From Ga0077555 sp050250755 (GTDB lineage Bacteria > Pseudomonadota > Alphaproteobacteria > Rhizobiales > Hyphomicrobiaceae): a DNA stretch of 64,000 bases. Every line of letters starts with the position of its first letter. Within the stretch, counting starts at the first letter, position 1. Below, piece after piece: positions 1-8,764 of this stretch. Location: positions 1 to 64,000 of the forward strand of contig JBFWOB010000024.1 in the NCBI GenBank assembly GCA_050250755.1. Direction: 5' to 3'. A program made the translations under genes and the position numbers. Under the pieces are notes generated by a model. The model made no database searches, was not told where the DNA came from, and worked only from the letters and a program-made list of their open reading frames with translations.

Positions 1-42
1 GCCGCTGCCGAGGAATCCCGTGAGCACGGACACCGGGATCAT
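1..42 (-). CDS. CobW/P47K-family GTPase, N-terminal fragment (runs off left edge)
   Basis: Only the first 14 codons lie in the window. Read leftward from the ATG at 42 they give MIPVSVLTGFLGSG, the hallmark start of COG0523 (CobW/YjiA/ZigA) GTPases, where GFLGSGKTT is the Walker A loop. The window ends inside that loop. A GAGG ribosome binding site lies about 8 bases upstream of the ATG. Members of this family are metal-chaperone GTPases for zinc or cobalt. The substrate cannot be told from this fragment. The call rests on a short but very characteristic motif. Confidence 0.72.
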   Translation of the reverse strand, partial: MIPVSVLTGFLGSG

Positions 43-83
43 CGCCGCACCTCGGGGTTCCTCTGCAAAAGACGCACTTACAT

Positions 84-368
84 CTCTCCTCCCCTCGACG
101 GAGAGGGGCTGGGGGATGGGAAGACGTCGCCGTCTCAGAGGAAGGGATTGTCCCCCCACCCCTAACCCCTCCCCGCGAGGGGGAGGGGAATCATCGTGGG
201 GCAGCCGCTCGGTTGCGATACGCGATCGCCCGTTGCGTTGGCTCTGCTGCACGGCTTCCTTCTCCCCTCCCCTTGACGGGGAGGGGCCGGGGGTGGGGTG
301 AAGGTGCTGGCTGTGAGGTCCAGATAGTTCCTCCTCCACCTCTAAGCTCGTCCTGCGAGGGGGAGAGG
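84..368. repeat. Cluster of GC-rich palindromic repeats (family A)
   Basis: Four copies of a G/C-tract palindrome lie at about 84-120, 152-188, 262-299 and 330-368. The core is CCCCTCCCC, a 4-6 base loop, then GGGGAGGGG, with a flanking CACCCC or GGGGTG arm that gives it direction. Successive copies alternate in orientation. The whole gap 43-737 between the CobW fragment and dihydropyrimidinase has no convincing gene. From 369 to 737 I see nothing recognisable. Confidence 0.75.
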
Positions 369-737
369 ACCGTTCTCGCTGGAACTCCGCAGGGGAATCT
401 GCGGGCAGCGTGAGTGGGACGACACGCGCCCGGCCGGATCGCCAAGCGGGATCAAGTGTCGCGCGAAGGACGCGCAGCAGCCCGGTTACCGACGATGCCG
501 GCCGCTCCCGACCGGAAGGCGCGAGGATCATCCAACGGAAGGGAATGCTGGGAGGGGCGCGGCAGACTCGGATGGGTGATCCACCGTCGATCGTGACGAG
601 CCAACACCCCTCCGGTACGGCCTTGATCGTCGCCCCGATCCGCCATAGCGCAAGGCTCGCGCGCATCAGGCGGAGGACCTGCGCGTCGGTTGCCCCGGAA
701 AGAGACACGAGAAACTCCGCTCGGCTTGCTATCGGAT

Positions 738-2156
738 TTAGAGCGCCGGCCCCTTCAGGATTTCCGTCGGGATCTTGCGCTTGAGATATGCGCCGTCTCC
801 CGCTTTGCCGAGATAGCGGCCGTTCTCGACCTTCACGGTGCCGCGCAGCATTGTGAGGACGGGCCAAGCGTAGATGTCGTGGCCTTCCCAGGGTGTGTAG
901 TCCGTCTGATGCAGCTCGTTGGCGGTGATCTGCCCGCGCCGGTCGGGATCGAGAATGGTGATGTCGGCATCGCTACCCGCCGCAAGACACCCTTTCCGCG
1001 GATAAAGGCCCATGATCTTTGCGGCATTCGTCGAGACAAGGTCGACGTACTGGTTAAGCGAATAGCCCCGCTTCACCACCATCTGCGTGTACATCACCGC
1101 GAGTCGCGGCTCGACGCCCGAATTGCCGCCGGTCGTATCGTCGATGCGCACACCAAGCGTCTTTTCCTTCAACGTGCAGCAGAGATCGTCCGTCGCCACG
1201 CAGTTGATCGCGCCATTACGCGTTCCTGCCCAGAGCTGATCCTGGTCGGCTTGCGACTTGAGTGACGGGTAGGTGTGATAGATCTGCCCGTTGGGCCGTT
1301 TGTAATCCTCGTACGTGTGGAGCATGTACTGGTGCAGGCTTTCGCCGTAGATTGGCAGTCCTTTAGCGCGTCCCTCTCGGATGGCGGCCACGCCTGTCGC
1401 GGCGGACACGTGCATCATATAGAGCGCGCAGCCTGGCACGCTCTCGGCCAGCCGGATCACGCGGCGGAAGGAGATGTCCTCCGAGAGCTGGCTGTGCACC
1501 TCCGCCATGTTCTCGAAGCCGGTACGCCCCTCGCGGATCAGCTTCTGATACATGTGCATGACGAGGTCGTTGTCCTCTGCGTGGATCACGCCGAGGCCAC
1601 CTTCATGGGCCAGAACCTTGAACACCTCCCACATGTCGCCGAGATCGACCATCCGGCCCTGACGGTGCGGCCAGATGTTGGTCATGAAAATCTTGATCGT
1701 GGGGTAGCCGGCTTGAATTGCTTCCGCGAGCTCGCCCATCAGCGTGTGGGCCGGCTCCGAGTGCAGCATCAGATGGTAGGCATAGTCGCACGCCGCGCCT
1801 TCGAATTGCTTGTCGCGGGATTCGATGCCGTCGCGCACGTGGCCATTCGAGTCCATGTACGCGAAGTCGATCAGTGTCGTCGTCCCGCCGCAGAGCGCCG
1901 CCATGCCAACGTGATCGGGACCGCGCGTCAGCAATTCTTCGCCGGTCGGGATGCGGAACGGATGGGCCATGTGCACGTGCGGATCGATCCCGCCCGGGAT
2001 CACGATCTTGCCTGCGGCATCGATGGTGCGAGCGGCCTCCGTCAGCACATCGGGTGCCGTCACTGCCGCGATGGTCTCGCCCTTGACGGCAACGTCGCCC
2101 TTTACGACGCCCTGTGGCGTCACCACGTCGCCGCCGCGAATGATGATATCGAGCAT
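738..2156 (-). CDS. hydA: Dihydropyrimidinase / D-hydantoinase
   Basis: A 472-residue cyclic amidohydrolase, the normal length for the family. It hydrolyses dihydrouracil, dihydrothymine or 5-substituted hydantoins to N-carbamoyl amino acids in the cytoplasm. The binuclear metal site is complete: HVH at residues 60-62, the carboxylated lysine in TIKIFM (K155), His192 in IHAED, His249 in MMHVS, and Asp323 in ATDD. No dihydropyrimidine dehydrogenase, carbamoylase or hydantoin permease is adjacent, so the pathway partners must lie elsewhere, or the true substrate is another cyclic amide. It is divergent from the biotin carboxylase gene, with a 271-bp shared spacer. Confidence 0.9.
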   Translation of the reverse strand: MLDIIIRGGDVVTPQGVVKGDVAVKGETIAAVTAPDVLTEAARTIDAAGKIVIPGGIDPHVHMAHPFRIPTGEELLTRGPDHVGMAALCGGTTTLIDFAYMDSNGHVRDGIESRDKQFEGAACDYAYHLMLHSEPAHTLMGELAEAIQAGYPTIKIFMTNIWPHRQGRMVDLGDMWEVFKVLAHEGGLGVIHAEDNDLVMHMYQKLIREGRTGFENMAEVHSQLSEDISFRRVIRLAESVPGCALYMMHVSAATGVAAIREGRAKGLPIYGESLHQYMLHTYEDYKRPNGQIYHTYPSLKSQADQDQLWAGTRNGAINCVATDDLCCTLKEKTLGVRIDDTTGGNSGVEPRLAVMYTQMVVKRGYSLNQYVDLVSTNAAKIMGLYPRKGCLAAGSDADITILDPDRRGQITANELHQTDYTPWEGHDIYAWPVLTMLRGTVKVENGRYLGKAGDGAYLKRKIPTEILKGPAL

Positions 2157-2312
2157 GGCCGTTTCCCCGTGATGTGGTGCGCCGTTGGCCGGCGTCAGAC
2201 GTCAAAGTCTTATGCTGACCCCGAAAAGGGTCGCGGCGCAACAGCGGCGATGTCGGTGTGCGCGTGATCATCAAGGTTCCCGTCGCCACTGCAATGCAGG
2301 ACGGGGGCCCTT

Positions 2313-2327
2313 ATACCGTTCCGGTAT
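2313..2327. promoter_or_regulatory. Possible operator palindrome in the hydA / biotin carboxylase spacer
   Basis: ATACCG-TTC-CGGTAT is a perfect 6-bp inverted repeat with a 3-base centre. It sits about 100 bp upstream of the biotin carboxylase ATG and 157 bp upstream of hydA. A second small hairpin, GACCC-CGAAAA-GGGTC, lies at 2217-2232. The symmetry is visible, but binding by a regulator is inference only. Confidence 0.25.
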
Positions 2328-2427
2328 CGAAGGGATCGGAGCCGCCCGTACAACCAGCACCTTTGCACTTTCCGCCGGAATAGCGGAGATTGCCCTCTCA
2401 ACCGCTCACCGCACGCCGGACCCTTGC

Positions 2428-4383
2428 ATGCTGAAGAAGATCCTGATCGCCAACCGAGGCGAGATCGCCCGGCGTATCATCAGAACCGCACGCCAGATGG
2501 GCGTCGCGACCGTTGCTGTTTACTCCGACGCCGATGCGCGGGCGCTGCATGTACAGGAGGCGGACGAGGCGGTTCACATCGGGCCATCCCCGGCGTCGCA
2601 GAGCTATCTCCGAGGCGATAGGATTATCGAGGCCGCCAAGGCGACCGGCGCCGAGGGCATCCACCCCGGCTACGGTTTCCTTGCCGAGAATGCCGAATTT
2701 GCCGAGGCCGTGGGCAATGCGGGCTTGAAATTTATCGGCCCGACGCCCGCTGCCATGCGGGCGCTGGGCGGCAAGGCGGCTGCCAAGGACGTAGCCATCA
2801 AGGCCGGCGTGCCGGTCGTGCCCGGCTACCAGGGCGCGAAGCAGGACGTGGCCTCGCTCGCCGCGGAATCGAAGAAGGTCGGTTACCCGGTGATGATCAA
2901 GGCCGTGGCGGGCGGCGGTGGGCGCGGCATGCGCCTCGTGACATCCGAGGCCGAATTGCCGGAACTGCTGGCGTCCGCGCAGCGCGAGGCCGAAGGTGCG
3001 TTCGCCGATGCGCGCGTATTGATCGAGAAGGTCGTGGAGCGCCCGCGGCACATCGAGGTGCAGGTGTTCGGCGACGCCCATGGTAACGTGGTGCATATGT
3101 TCGAGCGTGACTGCACCTTGCAGCGGCGCAACCAGAAGGTCATCGAAGAGGCACCCGCGCCGGGTATGTCGGGGGCACTGCGCGAGAAGATGTGCGGTGC
3201 CGCCGTCAAGTTGGCGAAGGCGGTTGGCTACGAAGGTGCCGGTACGGTCGAGTTCCTGGTCGAAGGCGGCTCGCTCGGGCCAGAGGCCAAGTGGTATTTC
3301 ATCGAGATGAATACGCGCCTCCAGGTGGAGCATCCGGTCACGGAGGAAATCACCGGTCTCGATCTTGTCGAGTGGCAATTGCGCGTGGCGTCGAGCGAGA
3401 AGCTGCCGCTGGCGCAGCCCGGCATCAAGATGCGTGGCCATGCGATCGAGACCCGCCTCTGCGCCGAGGACCCCGCCAAGGGATTCCTGCCGAGCGTCGG
3501 ACGCATTTACGAGTTTGAGCCCGCGGATGCGGATGGATTGCGCGTGGAAAGCGGTGTCGAGGCTGGCGATTCTGTCTCGCCCTATTACGACTCGATGGTT
3601 GCCAAGCTGATTTCATCCGCCGCCACCCGCGACGAGGCAGCGGATCTCATGGTCGATGCTCTGAAGGCGACCGTCGTGGTGGGGCCGGCGACAAACCAAG
3701 CGTTTCTGGCGGCACTTTTATCAGACGACAATGTCCGCGCGGGACACATGGACACGGGGCTGATCGGTCGTGACATCGAACGCCTATCAAAGCGTCCTCA
3801 CCAGGGGGCAGCTCTCGCGTTGGGTGCGTCCGCACTGCTGGAGCACATCGCCGATGACGCGGAGGCGGTGACTCTGGCCTCGGGGGCCAATCTTCACTCG
3901 CCATGGCGTCGCCGCGACGGTTTTCAGCTCGGCCCCGCGCGGGTCGAGCAACGAACGCTGCTCGTCGAAGGCAAACTGCAGGTCTTCTCAGTGAGCTGGG
4001 GCGAGGATGGTGCGCAGGTCGACGGCTCGGACGAACCTTCGGCGATGGAGCATTACTCGGAGCATCCTGTCGCTGCTGGACAACTGGTCGTGGTCGCCGA
4101 CGGCGTGCAAACGGAGCTCGCCCTTCCGACTTACGACGCGACTTCGGAGGACGACGGCGATTCCGGCGACAATATTCGCGCGCCGATCAACGGCAAGGTC
4201 GCACGGATTTTCGTCGGCGAGGGGCAGGTGGTCACGAAAGGTGATCGGGTTGCCGTCGTCGAAGCCATGAAAATGGAGCATGTGCTCTACGCGGCCCGCG
4301 ACGGCACCATTGCCAAGGTTGCAGCGAGCGAGGGGGCCCAGGTCAACCAGGGAGCGCTCATCGCCAGCCTTGCGGAGGCGTAG
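2428..4383 (+). CDS. Acyl-CoA carboxylase biotin carboxylase/BCCP subunit
   Basis: A 651-residue fused subunit of an acetyl-, propionyl- or methylcrotonyl-CoA carboxylase. The biotin carboxylase part covers about residues 1-450: ILIANRGEIA at the start, the glycine-rich ATP loop AGGGGRGM, and the catalytic block NTRLQVEHPVTEE. The biotinyl domain is at the C-terminus with EAMKMEH, whose lysine carries biotin. The ATG at 2428 is chosen because MLKKILIANRGE is the normal N-terminus. The open frame extends upstream to 2185, but without homology. No carboxyltransferase subunit lies next to it, so the acyl-CoA substrate cannot be assigned. Confidence 0.9.
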   Translation: MLKKILIANRGEIARRIIRTARQMGVATVAVYSDADARALHVQEADEAVHIGPSPASQSYLRGDRIIEAAKATGAEGIHPGYGFLAENAEFAEAVGNAGLKFIGPTPAAMRALGGKAAAKDVAIKAGVPVVPGYQGAKQDVASLAAESKKVGYPVMIKAVAGGGGRGMRLVTSEAELPELLASAQREAEGAFADARVLIEKVVERPRHIEVQVFGDAHGNVVHMFERDCTLQRRNQKVIEEAPAPGMSGALREKMCGAAVKLAKAVGYEGAGTVEFLVEGGSLGPEAKWYFIEMNTRLQVEHPVTEEITGLDLVEWQLRVASSEKLPLAQPGIKMRGHAIETRLCAEDPAKGFLPSVGRIYEFEPADADGLRVESGVEAGDSVSPYYDSMVAKLISSAATRDEAADLMVDALKATVVVGPATNQAFLAALLSDDNVRAGHMDTGLIGRDIERLSKRPHQGAALALGASALLEHIADDAEAVTLASGANLHSPWRRRDGFQLGPARVEQRTLLVEGKLQVFSVSWGEDGAQVDGSDEPSAMEHYSEHPVAAGQLVVVADGVQTELALPTYDATSEDDGDSGDNIRAPINGKVARIFVGEGQVVTKGDRVAVVEAMKMEHVLYAARDGTIAKVAASEGAQVNQGALIASLAEA

Positions 4384-4461
4384 CCTGCAAGCACTTCGCG
4401 GCTGACGTACTCTTTGGCTCGTTGCAGACTGCTTCCTTAACAACACTCAAGGGAGCCGCCC

Positions 4462-4941
4462 GTGACCGATCTTGCCGCGCTCGAAGCCCGCATTCGCCGC
4501 CTCGAGGATATCGAGAACATCCGCTCGCTCCGCAACGCCTATCACGCCGCGATCAACGACGGCCGCTACGGCGAGATCGCCGACCTGTTCACGGACAACG
4601 CCAAAGTCGTGCTCGGCTATCTCGCCACCTACCAGGGCCGCGACGCCATCAACAACGGCTTCCGTGGCATGGGCGAGCGCGAGCGCTTCTTCATCAAGCA
4701 GTACATCCACAGCCACGACATCAAAGTCGATGGCGACGGCGGCACGGGTACGTCCTACCTCGAGGCGCGCTACGGGCGTTACGGCGTGAGCTGGCTCGTC
4801 GCCGGCCGCTACGACGACGTCTACGTGCGCGTCGATGGCCGCTGGCGCTTCAGGGAAATGGTCGCCGAGCTTTACTACACCGTTCCGTTAGGTGTCGGCT
4901 GGATGGCGGACGAGAAGCACTACCTGCGCCCGAAAACGTGA
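4462..4941 (+). CDS. SnoaL/NTF2-like family protein
   Basis: A 159-residue protein of the SnoaL-like cone-fold family, whose members include scytalone dehydratase-like and ring-hydroxylating beta-subunit-like proteins. Visible features are the N-terminal helix with RRLEDIENIRSLRNAY, the segment DGRYGEIADLFTDNAKV, and the later strands DDVYVRVDGRWRFREM. It starts at a GTG with AAGGGA 7-12 bases upstream. It follows the biotin carboxylase gene by 78 bp on the same strand and precedes an SDR, so the three may be cotranscribed. Its substrate is unknown; the family includes lyases and isomerases as well as non-enzymatic members. Confidence 0.75.
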   Translation: MTDLAALEARIRRLEDIENIRSLRNAYHAAINDGRYGEIADLFTDNAKVVLGYLATYQGRDAINNGFRGMGERERFFIKQYIHSHDIKVDGDGGTGTSYLEARYGRYGVSWLVAGRYDDVYVRVDGRWRFREMVAELYYTVPLGVGWMADEKHYLRPKT

Positions 4942-5063
4942 GCACGGCAACAACACCGTCTACGCGCGCGACGCCCTGAACCGGCGCAGAACAGCACGGG
5001 TTGACGCTGCCCTTCCGCCATTCCCAGAATGCCGCTCTCCAGACTCCAGCGAACCGAGGCCGC

Positions 5064-5876
5064 ATGTCCATTCCGCCTGTTTCCATCGACTCACGGATCG
5101 CCGGCAAAACCGCGCTCGTCACCGGCGCGACCGGCGGCATCGGCATCGAGATTGCGAAGGCGCTCGCGCGGCAGGGCTGCAAGGTCATGCTGACGGGCCT
5201 CGGCACGCCCGACGAGTGTGAGGCCCGGCGCCGCGAGGTCGAGGCGGTTGCCAAGGCTCCGATCGCTTTTCACGGTGCCGATCTTGCCGACGCGCAAGCT
5301 TTGCGCGCGCTGTTCGAGGCGACGGAGCAGCAGCTCGGCCCGCTCGAAATTCTCGTCAATAACGCGGCGACCCGCAATTTCCACCTCATCGACGACATGC
5401 CGGACGATGCCTGGGAGCGGGCGCTCGCCATTAATCTCACGGCGCCGTTCCGCCTCATCAAGCTGGCGCTTCCGGGGATGCGCGCGCGCAAGTGGGGCCG
5501 GATCATCAACATCGCATCGAGCTGGGGGCTCACCGGTACGGTCGGTCGCGGCGACTACGTGTCGGCCAAGCACGGTCTCGTTGGCCTGACGCGTGCGGTG
5601 GCGCTCGAGGCGATGGCGGACAACATTACCTGCAACTCCATCGCGCCGGGTTCCGTCATCACTCCCCACGCCGAGCGCCAGGTGCGCGAGCGCATGTCGC
5701 GCGATGGCCTCGACTGGGACGAGGCCGCGCGTCAATTCCTGAAAACCCGCCAGCCCTCCGGCCGCTTCGTTCCGCCCGCAAAAATCGCCGATCTCATCGT
5801 CTTCCTCTGCTCTGATGCCGCCAGCGAAATGACCGGCCAACCCATCGCCATGGACGGCGGCTGGCTCTCTATATGA
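5064..5876 (+). CDS. SDR-family oxidoreductase, 3-hydroxybutyrate dehydrogenase-like
   Basis: A 270-residue classical short-chain dehydrogenase/reductase. The NAD(P) loop TGATGGIG is at residues 20-27, NNAA follows, and the catalytic YVSAK is present. The C-terminal block (FVPPAKIADLIVFLCSDAA, then MTGQPIAMDGGW) resembles D-3-hydroxybutyrate dehydrogenases, which suggests a hydroxyacid substrate. This is a family-level inference. The ATG at 5064 is preferred because the usual SDR N-terminus follows it; an upstream in-frame start at 5001 adds only unrelated residues. A 970-bp repeat-rich gap follows. Confidence 0.85.
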   Translation: MSIPPVSIDSRIAGKTALVTGATGGIGIEIAKALARQGCKVMLTGLGTPDECEARRREVEAVAKAPIAFHGADLADAQALRALFEATEQQLGPLEILVNNAATRNFHLIDDMPDDAWERALAINLTAPFRLIKLALPGMRARKWGRIINIASSWGLTGTVGRGDYVSAKHGLVGLTRAVALEAMADNITCNSIAPGSVITPHAERQVRERMSRDGLDWDEAARQFLKTRQPSGRFVPPAKIADLIVFLCSDAASEMTGQPIAMDGGWLSI

Positions 5877-6010
5877 TGTAGGCGGATTATTGATGCGCGA
5901 CGTGCGATCATCCTCGGCCGAAGCGTATGCAAGCGTTACGACTTTTGGCTGGGCGCCCCGATCCCCGGGGGCTACGGGTGAGAGGACAATCCAATTCTCG
6001 GAGTTCGTGG

Positions 6011-6180
6011 CTTCACCCCACCCCCGACTCCTCCCCGTCGAGGGGGAGATGTACGCGTCTCGGGGTTTCTCTCATGCGGCAGCTCACACCTCCGATCGAT
6101 GTCTTGGAGCTTTTGATCTGCGTCCGTCCGCGGATCTGTGAATTCCCCTCCCCCTGGCGGGGAGGGGCTAGGGGTGAGGG
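6011..6180. repeat. Inverted pair of family A GC-rich palindromes
   Basis: A left-oriented copy at 6011-6048 (CACCCCACCCCCGACTCCTC type) and a right-oriented copy at 6143-6179 (CCCCTCCCC-CTGGC-GGGGAGGGG, then CTAGGGGTGAGG) are reverse complements of each other and flank about 94 bp. This L-R layout recurs at 18.7, 21.97 and 22.27 kb. The segment just after the left copy (CTCGGGGTTTCTCT) matches sequence at 54-66 near the left edge of the window. No gene is seen in 5877-6845. Confidence 0.7.
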
Positions 6181-6303
6181 GACATCCAGCCTCCGAGCCT
6201 GCGGTTTCACGTCCATGCTCGACCCCTCCCAGTTGAGGCACGAGCAGACGCGGAAACATGGCAACAGCTCCGCGATGTGACGTCCGGAGGTGTGCGAAAC
6301 GAA

Positions 6304-6471
6304 GGGCGCGGATGCTTCGTGGGCATCCGAAGCGCCACCAACAAACCCCTCGCTCTTTGCATATTGGATTGGGATGCGACCCGGCTGCTGCGCTGCGCGT
6401 GACGGAGGTGGGCCTCCTTTTCTAACGACCGGAGCCGGGCGCGGATGCTGTGTGGGCATCCGAAGCGCCAC
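6304..6471. repeat. Direct repeat pair upstream of the OLD-like nuclease
   Basis: Two near-identical units of about 35 bp start at 6304 and 6437, each reading GGGCGCGGATGC, a variable TTCGTG or TGTGTG, then GGCATCCGAAGCGCCAC. Each contains the self-complementary GGATGC/GCATCC. The bases just downstream of each unit (CCCCTC, then TCTTT) also resemble each other, so this may be an imperfect tandem duplication with a 133-bp period. The remainder, 6472-6799, has no recognisable gene. Confidence 0.6.
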
Positions 6472-6799
6472 TAAAGATCCGCCCCTCATCCTCTTTCGAG
6501 CGGCGGCCGTTACAGAGTTGCCGGACTCCAGTGGGGCCATCCGACAACGGCGACATCCTCCGGCGATGGCTGAGTATCTCCTACGTCTATCCGACGCGCG
6601 CCCGCCTCTCCCAAGTCTCCCAGCTCAAGCCCAGGGCCCTTCGTCGAAGCGGACGAGTGGGAGAATAGGGGAAGGGGGAGGAGCGGGGATAAGTTTGTGG
6701 AGTTTTGAATCAGCGATGTACTGTTATCAAAATTGTCTCGAAAGTACGGCGAACTGATCAGCGTCTTTGCTGTCGGGCGGTGAAAAAACAATCTTTGAA

Positions 6800-6826
6800 G
6801 GCAGCCGTATTAACCTCGTGGCTGCC
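6800..6826. promoter_or_regulatory. Inverted repeat immediately upstream of the OLD-like gene
   Basis: GGCAGCC, a 13-base centre, then GGCTGCC forms a perfect 7-bp inverted repeat ending 20 bases before the GTG start at 6846. The position fits either an operator or a 5-prime leader hairpin. The symmetry is directly visible; the function is inferred. Confidence 0.35.
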
Positions 6827-6845
6827 ATCCTGATATGGTGGCGTC

Positions 6846-8525
6846 GTGCTAACTAATCTGCAGCTAAAGTCATCGTCTTCCGTGGGAATGCCCCCACTCA
6901 GTATTCCACTTGAGCCCTCGATCACGATTTTTGTTGGCCCCAACAATGCGGGGAAAAGTCAGCTGCTTCGTGAGATCAGCGGCTATTGTACACAAGGTTC
7001 GAGCCACCGCCTCATCCTTGACAAGGTGTCCTTTGCCGCCGTCGACGAGGTGACTGCGAAGACGGATTTGAACGGCATTAAGCGGATCCCCAGCGTGGGC
7101 GAAGGTGTCCATGGAGATCAGGTGCCCGTACTCCTGGGTGGGCGAAATGAATATTTGCATGCGTCCCATTACTTAATGGGGCGACAGAAACCAAATGAAC
7201 ATCCCAATTTTTTCGCTAAATATCATCTGGCGGACAAGACTATAGTTCTAGATGCGAAACAACGAACTTCTCTCTTGGACAGCCAAGGTCAAGGGGATCT
7301 GACGCGACCCCATCATCCGATGGCAAAGTTATTTCGAAACGACGATAAACGGGTCGCTTGGCGCAACACGGTGTATGATGCCGTCGGGCTCTATCCTGCC
7401 ATTACTGCTTTGCAGCAGGGTCAGCTTTCTGTTCATTTTGGTGCTTCAGCTCCGCCTGACGAGAGGACATTACGGGAGGATATCGTAGAGTGGGTGGATT
7501 CGGCTCGCTCCGTGGGCGACGTGAGCGATGGCGTAAAGGCCTTTTCAGGCATTTTAATGCAGGCACATGGAGGTGATCCTAAAGTCATTTTCGTTGATGA
7601 GCCAGAGGCTTTTCTTCATCCGTCAATTGCAAGGAGGTTGGGTAAAGAACTGGCGAGCGCCGCGAGGTCAGAAGGTAAATATGTATTTGTGGCGACCCAC
7701 AGCGCGGATTTTTTAATGGGTGCAATTCAGTCGGGCGCGATTGTGAATATTGTGAGGTTGACCTATACTAACAATGTAGCTACGGCAAGGCTTCTTAGAA
7801 ATCAAGATCTTAAGATATTTATGAGTGATCCTATGCTCCGCTCGGTCGGTGTTTTGTCGGGACTGTTTTTTGAAAGTGTTATTGTCACCGAAGGCGACAC
7901 AGATCGTGCATTTTATCAAGAAGCAAATGAACGGCTCCTTGATGAGGGGGATTTGCGCGGTGTTCCGCACGCTCTATTCCTCAATGCGGGAGGCCATGCA
8001 AGTATCCCTTCGATAATTGCTCCGCTTCGCCAACTTGGTATTCCGGCCGCAAGCGTCGTCGATCTTGACATTCTAAAGAATGGACAAAATGGATGGACAA
8101 AGCAGATTACATCGTGCCAGTTGCCCGAACCGCAGCGCGCCGGGCTAAGCAATCAGCGCCAGATAGTTCTGGATGCACTTGTAGGCGCTGCGCCGCAGGG
8201 TACTGAAAAACCTAGGGAATACTTTAAAAGGTATGGAGGCGTCGCCCTTCTGGATAAGCAGCATCACGCAGTCGCTAGTGATATGTTCGATATCCTAGAG
8301 CGATATGGCTTATTTGTGGTGCGTTCAGGGGAAGTTGAAGCATGGCTCAAGCATCTCGGTGTGCCTTCAAAAAAGGACGCGTGGAGAGCTGCAATTTTCT
8401 CGGCCATGGGGAGTGATCCGGAGTCGCTAACGTACTGCAGGCCTTCGTCTGGCGATGTCTGGGATTTTATTGGTGTGATGGCTCATTGGTTCAGAGATCC
8501 GTCGCGCCGGGGTATCCCAAATTGA
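6846..8525 (+). CDS. OLD-like ATP-dependent endonuclease (AAA ATPase + TOPRIM)
   Basis: A 559-residue protein with an N-terminal ABC/SMC-type ATPase and a C-terminal TOPRIM domain. The ATPase shows Walker A GPNNAGKS (31-38), a signature-like SDGVKAFSGIL (about 227-237), Walker B VIFVDEPEAFLHP (247-259) and the switch histidine in VATHS. The TOPRIM domain shows VTEGDTD (Glu349) and VVDLDIL (Asp406, Asp408), so its metal ligands look intact. The family includes overcoming-lysogenization-defect nucleases and the ATPases of Gabija and PARIS, which act in phage defence. Base composition and codon use are clearly more AT-rich than in all neighbours, and no partner (UvrD-like helicase, reverse transcriptase) is adjacent. 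It starts at GTG. A single-gene OLD (class 1) is the simplest reading; a fused PARIS-like protein is an alternative. Confidence 0.85.
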   Translation: MLTNLQLKSSSSVGMPPLSIPLEPSITIFVGPNNAGKSQLLREISGYCTQGSSHRLILDKVSFAAVDEVTAKTDLNGIKRIPSVGEGVHGDQVPVLLGGRNEYLHASHYLMGRQKPNEHPNFFAKYHLADKTIVLDAKQRTSLLDSQGQGDLTRPHHPMAKLFRNDDKRVAWRNTVYDAVGLYPAITALQQGQLSVHFGASAPPDERTLREDIVEWVDSARSVGDVSDGVKAFSGILMQAHGGDPKVIFVDEPEAFLHPSIARRLGKELASAARSEGKYVFVATHSADFLMGAIQSGAIVNIVRLTYTNNVATARLLRNQDLKIFMSDPMLRSVGVLSGLFFESVIVTEGDTDRAFYQEANERLLDEGDLRGVPHALFLNAGGHASIPSIIAPLRQLGIPAASVVDLDILKNGQNGWTKQITSCQLPEPQRAGLSNQRQIVLDALVGAAPQGTEKPREYFKRYGGVALLDKQHHAVASDMFDILERYGLFVVRSGEVEAWLKHLGVPSKKDAWRAAIFSAMGSDPESLTYCRPSSGDVWDFIGVMAHWFRDPSRRGIPN

Positions 8526-8764
8526 TAGTTGTTTGACGTGTGCGAGGGCTGCGGCAGGTGCATTCCAAGCTCCGCTACAAAAAGAAGTGGCTTGGGGCGC
8601 GCGTCCCCCAAACGGGTGCGGGCCCGTGATCCGCTCGCGCCTTCGGCGCCACCACCTAACCTCCCGACCACCCATCCCGCACCACCTCTCCCACCCCATT
8701 GCACTGTGCCGGTCCATCGGCGACGATCCTCCGCAGCACCGACACCACCAACCGGAGGTCTCTC

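Noticed and set aside
1275..2267. Plus-strand frames across dihydropyrimidinase
   Set aside because: Antisense shadows of a certain gene.
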